A stretch of DNA of 64,000 nt from Rhynchospora pubera (taxonomy: Eukaryota; Streptophyta; Magnoliopsida; Poales; Cyperaceae): the NCBI GenBank assembly GCA_028095005.1, contig CM051459.1, positions 146,858,901 through 146,922,900 of the forward strand, in the 5' to 3' direction. Both the position numbers and the translations under genes were made by a program. The first letter of the stretch is position 1; each line of letters starts with the position of its first letter. Below are positions 44,464 to 54,286 of the stretch, piece after piece. Below the pieces are notes generated by a model. It was not told where the DNA came from. It did no database searches and was given only the letters and a program-made list of their open reading frames with translations.

Positions 44464-45360
44464 TATCAGAGAACGGATGCAAATCCGTTAAGCACGAAAG
44501 TCACGTAGACGTAATTAGGGCTGTATACGAGCCGAGTTCGAGCGAGTTGAGCATAACTCGAACTCGAACTCGTTACAACTCGAGTCAACTCGTGACTCGT
44601 TCGGGAGGCAGTTCCGAGCTAACTGAGCCAACTCGAACTCGCCATTTTGTAACTCGAGTCAACTCGTGACTCGGTATTCAACTCGTGAATATAGTGAATA
44701 GATGCAATAATTATTTATGAGTATTACAATAATATAAAAAAATAAATTTTATTATCAATTTTATTCTTTTCCATTGATTTGAAGCAAAATATGTCTTGAA
44801 ACTCAAGATTAATATTCATAGATCATGGTGATGATCTCCAAAAAATTAAAAATTTATTACGTCACGAGTCAGCTCATGAGTCAACGAGCCGAGTTGAGCC
44901 TAACTCAAACTCGACTCATTTATTAACCGAGTTGGTTCAACTCGAGTTATGCCAACTCGAGTTCTTTTTGCTCGAGTTATAATCGAGCTTTTCACGAGTC
45001 GAGTTCGAGTAACTCACGAGTTACGAGCTTTTTGCTCACCCCTAGACGTAATTCAGTTTTTTAAAGCTTCCTGCAGCATCCGTTTAGAACGGATATTAAC
45101 CCGTTTAGAACGGAGTTAGATCGGAATTCAGTTTTTTAAAAAACTTTTCTGCACCATCCGTTTAAGAACAGTTCATAATCCGTTAAGACGGAAGTCACAA
45201 AGTTCTGCGTCGTCCTTTGGAACGTAACTTAATCCGTTATAAGCGCAGTCACAAAATTCAGCTCTTTTTAAAACCTTTCCGCACCATCTGTTTAGAACGG
45301 ATCATAATCCGTTAAGACGGAAGCCACAGAATTCAGGCGTCTTAGAACCTTTTTCTGCAC
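44464..45360. repeat. CCGTTnAGAACGG array (array 6), split by a hAT-like element
   Basis: 44464-44507 and 45053-45360 flank the element at 44516. Units read CATCCGTTTAGAACGGAT, AATCCGTTAAGACGGAAGTC and TTTCTGCACCATCCGTTT. Confidence 0.8.
44516..45044. mobile_element. hAT-like non-autonomous element, 529 bp
   Basis: TAGGGCTGTATACGAGC and GCTTTTTGCTCACCCCTA ends; perfect 8-bp duplication GACGTAAT (44508-44515, 45045-45052). The interior is a dense field of AACTCGAACTCG and GAGTCAACTCG motifs in both orientations. No transposase. Confidence 0.9.
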
Positions 45361-46407
45361 CGTCCTCCCCTCAATTCTCAAACCCATTTGACACAGGTGT
45401 TGGCCTGTTGCCTGTTGCGTTCTCCATCCTCCCCTCAATTCTCAAACCCAACTGGAGAGGTGACGCCGTGACGGAGGGTGAAAAACTCTAGCTATCAGAG
45501 ATCAAAGATCAGAGGAACGAGGAGGAGAAAGGAAGTGATGATTGATGAAGCGATGGAACTGAATTGACTCCAAACTCTCGATCGCTCCGAAGCCATTAGC
45601 CACATCATGACTCGACTGGATCGGATCGAAAATCGAAAATTGATTAACACCATCACTCAATTTGTCATCGATACCATCGTGCATCAGCAAGCAGCGTTCT
45701 CTCCCCTCTACTCATCCAGCACGCACATTATTTTTTGTTCATTTCGTTATTATAAGTGTTCACTTTATTAGATACAAATGTTCACTTTGTATGATAATTG
45801 TTTATTGTTTTATAAGTATTCTCTATGTTTACTATGTTCATTTTGCATTTTTTTTTATTTAAGTATAAATGTTCAGTTAGTTGCAACAGAAAATATAATT
45901 GTTATAAACAAAAGCAAGCGCAGGATCACGAATCAGACAAAAACCACATAAAAAATTAGGAGTCATGAACCGATTCAGTTCAAATTTTTTTTTTTCCGAC
46001 TCTACCCCTGCTCCTTGGCACAACCCTCTCTAATCCACGCGCGACACCCTGACGTGATTCTGTCCATTAGTTGACGTATTTAACTGAACACTTGTGATTA
46101 TTAAACTCAACACATATGATTATTATAAACTGAACACATTTGATTATTATAAACTGAACATTTGTAACATATAGCAGCGATGGTTTATTTAGCGATGACA
46201 GTTATAATAGCCGTCGAAAATCAAATTAACTTTTGGGCCGGAAACCGGGCCAAGCTTGTTCAATTAAATCGTTCATTTTTCTTTCGCAGCCCAAAAATAA
46301 ATCTGACAGTCTGACAAAACTAACTTGATGAACCAGACAGCCAGATTGTTTTTTTTTTTGAAAATAAAATGCCTAACTATATATAAAATATATATATATA
46401 TATATAT
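45361..46407. other. Non-genic DNA; part matches 34.0 and 44.4 kb
   Basis: 45361-45500 repeats TGTTGGCCTGTTGCCTGTTG, CTCAATTCTCAAACCC and CTAGCTATCAGAGATCA seen at 34000-34120 and 44340-44465. 45502-45690 has a 62-codon minus-strand frame without recognisable domain. 46160-46215 (GCGATGGTTTATTTAGCGATGACA) is CACTA-subterminal-like but unproven. Confidence 0.35.
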
Positions 46408-46802
46408 AGAGGATTGCTAAAATGCTATGCATAGCACGGATGGCCTTCGTGCTACGGATTCGTTCTTGCATTTCATGCTTCAAACAACCGATCCAAACCG
46501 TTCATTATCTTCTTCATATTGAAATCTCATTACAAACGAAATTTTACATTTTTTTACTATTTTTCTCAGATTTTTTAAAATACTTAATCTAATAAATTCT
46601 GGACCCTTCAATAACAGTGATTTTTAAAAATCTGATAAAAATAGTAAAAAAAAAAAAAAAAATGTAAAATTTGGTTTCTAATGAGATTTCAATATGTAGA
46701 AGATAATGAACGGTTTGGATCGGTTGTTTGAAGCATGAAATACAAGAACGAATCCGTAGCACGAAGGTCATCCGTGCTATGCATAGCATTTTAGCAATCC
46801 TC

Positions 46803-46803
<1 letters not shown>
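46408..46803. mobile_element. Palindromic MITE, 396 bp
   Basis: AGAGGATTGCTAAAATGCTA on the left and TAGCATTTTAGCAATCCTCT on the right are exact inverted repeats. Inverted similarity runs about 170 bp from each end to a short AT-rich centre. Inserted in TA-repeat DNA, so TA target use is likely. The core resembles the intronic element at 5287-5612. Confidence 0.9.

Positions 46804-46813
<10 letters not shown>

Positions 46814-46856
<43 letters not shown>
46814..46856. repeat. (TG)n microsatellite
   Basis: About 21 uninterrupted TG units following a TA run, and followed by a CT-rich tract near 46890-46907. Confidence 0.95.
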
Positions 46857-46857
<1 letters not shown>

Positions 46858-47262
46858 CATGTGCTTCTCTCCGAATAAATTGCCTCACTCACTCTCTCTC
46901 TCTCTCATGTATGGATAATGTAGACCCCCTTTTGTTGATTCTCTCCCATTAAGTACAGCACTACTGTAGTCTCATGCTCATGCAGCTTTTCTAGTACATA
47001 TAAATGAAATAGTCTTAGTTCTGAAGACAGATAATGGCCAGAAACCAAAAACCAAAATCCAACCTAGGTGATCCGATTTAAAAATCCTTTTGTTGTTTTC
47101 CAGGATTTACAGTCCAAAATAAATACTGCACATTGATGTATTAAAAAAAAATCTGTAGAAATAGCTTCGCAAAAATTAATTAAAATAGAATAAGACCTTA
47201 AGAAAATCATTATACTTTGCTTGCGTTATCAGAGCCTCTTTGCCCCAAGCCTCACAAGTCAC

Positions 47263-47443
47263 GAATCCGTATCCGCTCCAGCGCGGGACCGTCCAACGCA
47301 GCCTTAGAACCGTCCGATCTGATCTGGACGGTTCGGGCCTATCAATCTGGTTACATGCACGGAGCTCCCTTTGCCATTGAGATTTAATCACACGGCTGTG
47401 ATTTGTGCGCTGGACGGTCCCGCGCGGGACTGGATCTTATTTG
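47263..47443. mobile_element. 181-bp Mutator-like MITE (copy 3)
   Basis: Perfect 10-bp duplication CACAAGTCAC (47253-47262, 47444-47453). The arms GCGCGGGACCGTCCA and TGGACGGTCCCGCGC are inverted repeats. Core CGGGCCTATCAATCTGG and ATGCACGGAG shared with the copies at 12124 and 35818. Confidence 0.9.
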
Positions 47444-47503
47444 CACAAGTCACAACAGCAACATATCTATAACTAAAAGCACGTCTTTCCATACATAAAA
47501 AGA

Positions 47504-47920
47504 AGAGCAAGCTTGTGGTGCCACTACTTTTGATTGCCACAACTTCATATTTAATCATTATTTAAAAATTCAAACATCGAATCCAAACCATTGATCTTGT
47601 TCAAGTTAACAAACGATGCGTTTTCATATAATATTTATAAAATTTAGAGTTGATTTGATACTCGATAAGGTGATTAAACAATGACCGTATTAGAATTAAT
47701 CAGTCATAGTTAAACCAGATTTGTTCATTTGTTGACCACTTAATCGAGTATCAAACCAACTTCAAATTTTATAAAGCTTATATAGAAACACATCGCATTA
47801 TATTTAACAAGATCAACGGTTTAGATTCGGCATTTGAATTTTAAAATTTATAAATATTGTTAAAATATGAAGTTGTTACAACTGTGGCAATCAAAAGTGG
47901 TGGCACTAGAATCTTGCTCT
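47504..47920. mobile_element. Foldback MITE, 417 bp
   Basis: AGAGCAAGCTTGTGGTGCCA and TGGCACTAGAATCTTGCTCT ends, arms ACTTTTGATTGCCACAA and TTGTGGCAATCAAAAGT (one offset), and the foldback core TTGATCTTGTTCAAGTT. Closest relative is 23618-24053. The empty site ACATAAAAAGAAAGACC survives at about 32582. Confidence 0.85.
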
Positions 47921-48556
47921 AAAAACAAAGACCAAGTGCGTAATTAGTGCACTTCTAAAATCACCAGATAACTTGTATATACTGGATCAAATTCGTAGAT
48001 CAAAGTCAATTTTGTAGTAAAAATTCTCCAGTCATAGAGTTCAACTAAACTAAATTGTTTAAATCTAACCATGAAAATAAAACCACTTTGTTCCTTTAAG
48101 CTCAACTTGAGGAGTTCTCCAGTTCATTTTTATGCTACTCAACTAAATTGTTTTCATTTGGCGCCACAGGATTAACATGCACATTTACAACATCTCTCTG
48201 TGCCAAATTCAAACATATACCGAAACAAAGCAAATAAAAAATAAATTGATAAAAAGGAACATGCAAGGGAACTTGTATACAAAGGTATTACTAAAAAGAT
48301 TCATACGACAAACTCACACCAAGTAGTACCATGCTACATGCCAATCCCAAATCACTTTACCCGGGCCTTATGTGCCAGTAGTTACAGGACCAGGCTGTCA
48401 GGATCTCAGTTCATCATTGTTATTTATTTGATTCATTTTCTTAAGCAGTTCAGTCATATTGTCATACCCACACAGATAAAACTGTACAGATGGCTGCACA
48501 ACTCCTCCAGACACAAAGGCGCACACAAGCACAAAGACACGCAGGTAGAGAGAGAC

Positions 48557-49547
48557 GTTAGTCCACTTTTGCTGGACACAGTCATGGAGGAATCTGTTGT
48601 GCTCAGGGATGGAAGCACTGGCTAAAACACTCTGTCGTGCTGTAGATGAAGAATATGAAGTGAGGAGCTTGCGAATTAGAAGTGATACTTGTCTCGTCGA
48701 TCCAAATATATAATCAAACTGTATCAGGTACAAATAAAATAACCACTATATAGAAAATTATAACCACCCTTCTATTTTCAATTTCTTGTTGCTTTTTTCA
48801 ATAGAATACATGAATCAAAGCTCCTCAATACAGGCAAGCATTAAGATTAAGAAAAGTTCGAAACAACTCAAATAACCCAACATCCAAACCGATTTGGTAT
48901 ATCATATCAACCCTAAACATGACTGAAACCCATCTAGATTTAAAGGTAACCAGGTCAAACCAAAAATGAGAAAAAACTCAATCACATTTCTAAATGAATT
49001 TTTGCTCGGATAAAAACAGAGAAATTAATCCTATCAGAGCCAATCCAAAAGTACACAGCCAGATAGATCCGCACAAAAATGAGATCCAAACAATCCCAAA
49101 TCTAGAACAACAGGTCAGTAATGTAAAACTAGTAGCACCGATATCTCCATGTTGTGACCTGATCAAGAACAAAATAATGTACCAGTAACAGGCTAACAGC
49201 TAGTATTTTAATAATACTGACCTCATTTATAACTAAAATAATTATAGATTGAAGCTTCAGAAGGTTCTGGTCAATCATTCGGCACAAGCTCTCTACGGTG
49301 GCTATTATTATATGTGGAGGCTCTACCTGACATTAATAACATAAAATGAACACATAATTAGATTAAGTACCTAGCATAGTAATCGCTAACATTCCACAAA
49401 GCAGCTCAATTACTCAAATACCTTTAACCAGCTCTTTTGCCTTGTCAGCATACCACCATCTAACAGAGTCATGATACGGCATTCCTTTTGTGATTTCTCA
49501 GCTGCCCCTTTAGGTTTTTTTGATAACATTCGAGCAACCTTCGTAAC
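48557..49547 (-). pseudogene. DEAD-box RNA helicase (RH58-like) fragment, three consecutive exons
   Basis: Minus-strand exons, all in phase 0: 49547-49422 (42 codons: VTKVARML, IMTLLDGGMLTRQKSWLK), 49326-49222 (35 codons: EPPHIIIATVESLCRMID, LVINE) and 48718-48557 (54 codons: FGSTRQVSLLIRKLLTSYS, VLASASIPEHNRFLHDC, QQKWTN). Splice sites GTATTT, GTCAGT, TGTCAG and GATACAG are acceptable. These cover the stretch from just after motif Ia through motifs Ib, II and III of chloroplast RH58-type helicases. Motif II, DEVD in the family, reads NEFD across the junction, which should abolish ATP hydrolysis. The Q-motif/motif I exon and the C-terminal RecA domain are absent nearby, so it is a decayed fragment although no frameshift is seen. 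Confidence 0.75.
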
Positions 49548-49579
49548 CTAATATTTTTACACAAAATGATTTCAGTCGA

Positions 49580-49930
49580 TATTTTTTTTGTTATGATTGG
49601 AAAGTTTCCAATTTGACTTCGATTTGACTCATATCATATCGCAAATACCCAGTATAATCGTCTCAAGGGAAAGTATGAGATGGTCATATCTAAGAGGTGC
49701 TTGATGAAATGAGAGATACCCTGTGGGCTTCCTGTTTATCTAGGTGCTCGATGAAATGCGAGAGCAGGTTTGAGATCTATTTATTTCATGCCAAATTAAA
49801 GGGATACACAATTCACTGTCTATATAAGAAGTGCTTGACTGAAAAGCTCAGGATCGGATCAAAGATGAGTAGAAAGACTTGCTATTTGATCATGGATGGA
49901 AGGTGTTTGCGGAAATGCCTAATTAATATA
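49580..49930. repeat. Helicase-intron repeat, partner at 41240-41600
   Basis: Lies immediately upstream (minus sense) of the first helicase exon at 49547. Carries an open 78-codon plus-strand frame that is probably chance. Confidence 0.65.
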
Positions 49931-50134
49931 TAACCAACTGTTAAAACTTTAAAGAAAAGACAATTAATTATGTGGTTTGTTTTTTTAAGGAAATACGTAT
50001 TGTCTTTCCAATAATATTCTCGCTTGTGAGAGATCTCGTCACAAATCATAGGAAAGATGAAGCCGTAATCAAAACAAATTAATAATAGGAAAGGAGAAGT
50101 TCGAAACATAATGGATTTCTCCATTCATGCTTAC

Positions 50135-50609
50135 TAATTTTTTCATCCAAGACTGCTTCCTTTATAGATGTACATTCTTTTAAGGCAGATGCTGTATATG
50201 CCACGAGGGATTTCTTGCCAGCAATAGATGATACCTGTACCATATAAAAATTCAATTCAAACATAGAAGGCCTATTTACAAGAACTGTAACCAAAAGATA
50301 TAGGTCATATCATTTTGCCAGGAATAGGTGATACTTCCAAATACATCTCTTCCATATACCACATTGTCCTTGACCTAATCTAACATGTAATTTTTTGTTT
50401 AGCAAATATTTGTCTACCCATGTACATTTATGACAACAGTAATAGCATGACAATCTCAAGTTAAAGTACCTGTCAACATATCAAAGCCCAGTGACATCGC
50501 ATCGAGGAAAGGACATCGGGTACAGATTTGTCTTTGTTTTCATTACCCAGCAACACAATTCCAATTCATGGACGGCATCATTCTTCTCAGGTGGAACTTC
50601 AATTCCTAC
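50135..50609 (-). other. Two exon-like segments of an unidentified gene
   Basis: 50609-50548 (acceptor CATTAG) encodes GIEVPPEKNDAVHELELCCW and ends at GTAATG. 50234-50135 (acceptor GTACAG) encodes VSSIAGKKSLVAYTASALKE then CTSIKEAVLDEK and ends at a strong donor, GTAAGC. They lie just upstream of the helicase fragment, but I could not place either in that family. They may be the 5' part of a chimeric or different gene. Confidence 0.35.
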
Positions 50610-50658
50610 TAATGAAAAAGGAAATACAAACACTGATAATTAAAAGGTAAATTGTATC

Positions 50659-51007
50659 CAATGTTTTAAAAACCAGACCAGACCGACCGGTTCGACCGGT
50701 TTCACTGCAAACCGGAACATAGTCCGGTCCAACCACTTTAAAAACCTGCCGGTTTTTTCTGTCTGGAGCAATTGAAAAAATGGGAGAATAGAAATTGTTA
50801 CGTGTGTGAATCGAACTCCAAAACTCATGTAAAAGAGAACAACATAACCACCATACCAACGTCTCTTTTAGTGCAACTTAAGCCTTAATTTGGTTAAATT
50901 TATTATAAAACCGTCTGGTTTTTCATCGGTCCAACTGATTGAACCGATTAAACCACTGAACCGTTTGGTTAGCCGGTTCGATGATTGGTCCAGTTTTAAA
51001 AACATTG
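50659..51007. mobile_element. hAT-like non-autonomous element, 349 bp
   Basis: Ends CAATGTTTTAAAAACC and AGTTTTAAAAACATTG are inverted repeats. Flanks ATTGTATC (50651-50658) and ATTGTATT (51008-51015) are an 8-bp duplication with one mismatch. Subterminal ACCGGTTCGACCGG and AACCGGTTCG-type motifs in both orientations. No transposase. Confidence 0.85.
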
Positions 51008-51087
51008 ATTGTATTTGATATTTTCGAAGGCAGCCAGCACCGAAGCACTGATATGCCTATAATGTTCTTCACAGGAAGCAGGCCCCT

Positions 51088-52104
51088 CACTGTGTTTGGT
51101 TACCAAGAGGGGAATGGAAAGGGAAGAGAAATATAAAAGGGAAAGAGATGGGATGGAATGGGAAGGAAAATTAAACAATTCTCTTGTTTGGTTGATCTAA
51201 TTAAGCAAAGATAAAATTCTATAAATTAACCACAAATGACCATTATAACCTTAAATTTCTCTTCTAGATTTTGAAATATTGAAATGCTAAAATTTAAAGA
51301 TCAGAAAAAACAATAGATTACTTATTATCAAAATGGCAAGAAGCTAGCCAAGAACGCCATATTATGTAACAAATACAGGAATTTTTAGATTGGCAACAAT
51401 CTGAAAATGACCTAAAAACGAAATTAGACATAATTTAGAGTTTATTATAATAAAGGATAATATCTCGATGCTCCCATAGTCGCATATGTTTGTCAGACAA
51501 TATCTCGATGCTCCCATAGTCGATACAAGAGATGAAATCCAACTAGCCAGGTTGAAAAATACAAAATTAATTTTATAATAACGAATATTTTGCCATCCAT
51601 ATATTTCAATAAACTCACGAAAATTATTCAATAGAAAATCAATAGGTTAAAATCCTAATAATTTATTTTCACCAGTAACCAACTAAACATGTAAAAAGGT
51701 ACAGCTACCAGTTTATGCATTTTATTATTCCAATTTTCAGTAATCTCCACTATTTCGTTAGTACAATTAACGATATATATATAAGAATTCATATTATAGA
51801 AATATGTGATATCTGTGGAAAAACGCCAAACGTGTTACGTGTCAAGGAAATGATAAAATTTAGAAGAAGGTTATGTATTGATTAGGGCATTGTTGTAATT
51901 TCAAAGCAGGATTCAGCGCCTCAATTGTCCTTTCCTCCTCTACACCCCAATTCGGAGGGGAACGATTTTGTATTGAAAGGGAATCGAGCAAAGGAAACAA
52001 ATTTTCTCTCAGCGAATTTCCCTCGCCGTCCAAACATGAAAAATCAGAAATTTTTCCTTCGCTCTCGTTCCTTCCCGTCTGTTCCCTTCAATCCAAACAG
52101 AGTG
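51088..52104. mobile_element. Non-autonomous element with CACTnTGTTTGG ends, about 1 kb
   Basis: CACTGTGTTTGGTT and ATCCAAACAGAGTG are inverted termini with two mismatches. Purine-rich GGGAATGGAAAGGGAAG at the left faces pyrimidine-rich CTCTCGTTCCTTCCCG at the right. The interior is non-coding and holds a 24-bp direct repeat (51459 and 51499). Related to 13541-14492. No target duplication recognised, superfamily uncertain. Confidence 0.6.
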
Positions 52105-52229
52105 TGAAATTAGAGGGGGAGAGTAAACTGTCAAAAAGACGTGGAAATAATTACAATTCTACCAAGCATAGAAATTGCATTATTACGTAGGTGGTTATTT
52201 GAGGCAACCACATCCCCCCACCCCAACCC

Positions 52230-52425
52230 CAAGAATTCGCATCCTCTGGTTTTTTAAACAACCACTGGTTGTTTTCTAATCTGAACCGTCCTATTATTAA
52301 TGGATGCCACGTGATAAATACTAGATTGATAGGCCCGAAAAAAAAAATCTGTGCGTCAAAATTAGATCGAACGGTTCAGATTAGAAAGCAACCCTTGGTT
52401 TAAAAAAAACAATGCGGATCCCCCC
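52230..52425. mobile_element. Short palindromic MITE related to the 181-bp family
   Basis: GCATCCTCTGGTTTTTTAAA, TTTCTAATCTGAACCG and their inverted counterparts CGGTTCAGATTAGAAA and AAAACAATGCGGATCC frame the element. CTAGATTGATAGGCCCG is the reverse complement of the core in 35818-35998 and 47263-47443. No clear target duplication. Confidence 0.7.
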
Positions 52426-53422
52426 TCCCAACCAAAAGAAACAAAAGGATCGGTGACCCCATTCAAATTATATGAGAAGATATGGAATTTGGTGTTCTGA
52501 TGTAAGTGTTGCATGGTAGAGTATACAGAACATTATTTAAATGTTAGGGATAATTGTAAAATCTTTCATGTTTTACCGTGACACATATTTATGCAATTAT
52601 ACGACCTTCAAATTTCATAAAAAAGACATGAGAAGTAGTACCAGTTGTGAGAGTCAAACTATTGTTGCGGTTGTCGCCCAACACAAAGACGTAGCCTTTT
52701 GGCACATGCTGCATACATTCATAACATCATTAGCGTATTTATTGAAAAAAATAGAATGCAAAATTTTGTTATAAAAAGTCACTGCCAGCCGAGCATTACC
52801 ATGTTTCATTTTACCGCTTACAATGGTCGTGTTCAACTTTTGTCTGTCTAGGCTTACTGTATGATTTCAGGCTTACTCAGAAACAATAATATGGTTGCAA
52901 CATAGAAAATGTGCAAACAAATATGATTTCACGGGAAAATTTTACTTACCAGTATGACTCTTTAACCAGTGGATGAGTGTGTACTCCAGCGTTCAAAAAT
53001 GCTCTGGACAGATTCGAGGAGGCAAAGGTGGTCGTCGGTGAGGTTTGACTTGGAAAGATACGAACGTGCATTGGAGGGCCGCGCCGGCGGCGCTCAGCCG
53101 TTTGCCGTGGCCACGACTTGGTGCAAGGAAAATAAAGAATAATAAAATGCTAACGATTGTACGGATCAATGGTTTATAATTCATTATTAATGATGTTAAC
53201 AATTATTTATATTCTCCTAGATAACCGCTATCTAGTTGTACCCAAAAAAACAATTGTTTCAATTTCTTTTGTGAAAATATTATAACATTATTTTGGGTGC
53301 ATTTATAAGTAGTATAGATGTCACGCAGAGTTTCCCAATTTTAATTTTTTTTCTAATTTAACTCAGAGGTCGCATAGGGCCCACCAAGCTCAATGCATTT
53401 GAAAACTATAAGGTAGTTGGGA
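52426..53422. other. Non-genic DNA
   Basis: Only short frames. A GC-rich patch at 53076-53112 (GGGCCGCGCCGGCGGCGCTC) stands out from its AT-rich surroundings but codes for nothing recognisable. Confidence 0.35.
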
Positions 53423-53738
53423 TAGGGCTGTCAAACGTGGACGAAGCACATGGAACATGTTGTTTCGTTTGTCGTTCCATTATGGAACACGGTATAAGGT
53501 TTCATTCCGTTAATCGTTCTGTTTTTTAAACGGTATAGAATATCATTTCGTTATTCGTTCCACTTCAGAATTTACACATGAAACGGTTTGAAAAGAGACG
53601 AACGGTTCGAAACGATATGATTCTCTGTTTCGTTTGTTGTCTCGTTATTGAAACGAAATTAAAACTGGTATCATTATTTGTTCGATTTCGGTTATACGAA
53701 ACAACATCACGTGTTTTCTGATGCCGTTGACAGCCCTA
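53423..53738. mobile_element. hAT-like non-autonomous element, 316 bp
   Basis: TAGGGCTGTCAAACG and CGTTGACAGCCCTA ends match those of 14592-15160. Flanks AGTTGGGA and AGTTGGAA (sharing the last base) fit an 8-bp duplication with one change. The interior is GTTTCGTTTGTCGTTCC-type repeats. Part of the right subterminal region (AAACAACATCACGTGTTTTC) is repeated outside at 53780. Confidence 0.75.
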
Positions 53739-53739
53739 G

Positions 53740-54286
53740 TTGGAAAAATTAGAATGGACAAATGATTTTGTATAACCGAAACAACATCACGTGTTTTCTG
53801 ATATCGTTAATTATACTTTTATTGATTCTATTTTATCTTTTTTTCTCATTTTTCCAAGTTCTTATATTTAAATTTTTTTTTACTTATTGTCATTTTACTA
53901 AACGAATTCTTACTTTGCCTTAAATTTTTACTTTTAGATTTATACTATATTAGAAGCATTGTAAATTATTAGTTTTATTTTTAAAAAAATCCTATACAAT
54001 TGTTCAATATTCATGTGGTTTCTAAGACAATACTATGCAATTCACAGAAAATAAGGTAATTGAATAATTGATTTATAATTTAAATTGAAAGCGATGAACA
54101 TCATTCAATTTAAAGAAAAAATTGATCAAAATTGTTTCTTTCTCCTTAACATGTTTCTTTATATTTATTTATTTATTTTGGCAATCAACTATTGCAATCA
54201 CAACAAAATATAAAAGATAAATACTAAGGTCTTAAAATTAGAATAGAACTAATAAAATTGTAAATTTATGATGGGTGTGTGTGTGT
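53740..54286. other. AT-rich intergenic DNA
   Basis: No gene. Ends in a TG run (54276-54288) abutting the LTR start. Confidence 0.4.

Larger units (their letters stand above)
46970..48160 (+). repeat. Duplicated block S, copy 2, with two MITEs
   Basis: 46975-47170 matches 20195-20345 (CTTTTCTAGTACATATAAA, GCACATTGATGTATTAA). 47210-48160 matches 32375-32800, interrupted by the elements at 47263 and 47504. No gene. Confidence 0.75.

Noticed and set aside
50599..50859. 86-codon minus-strand frame
   Set aside because: It lies mostly within the hAT-like element at 50659-51007 and shows no domain.
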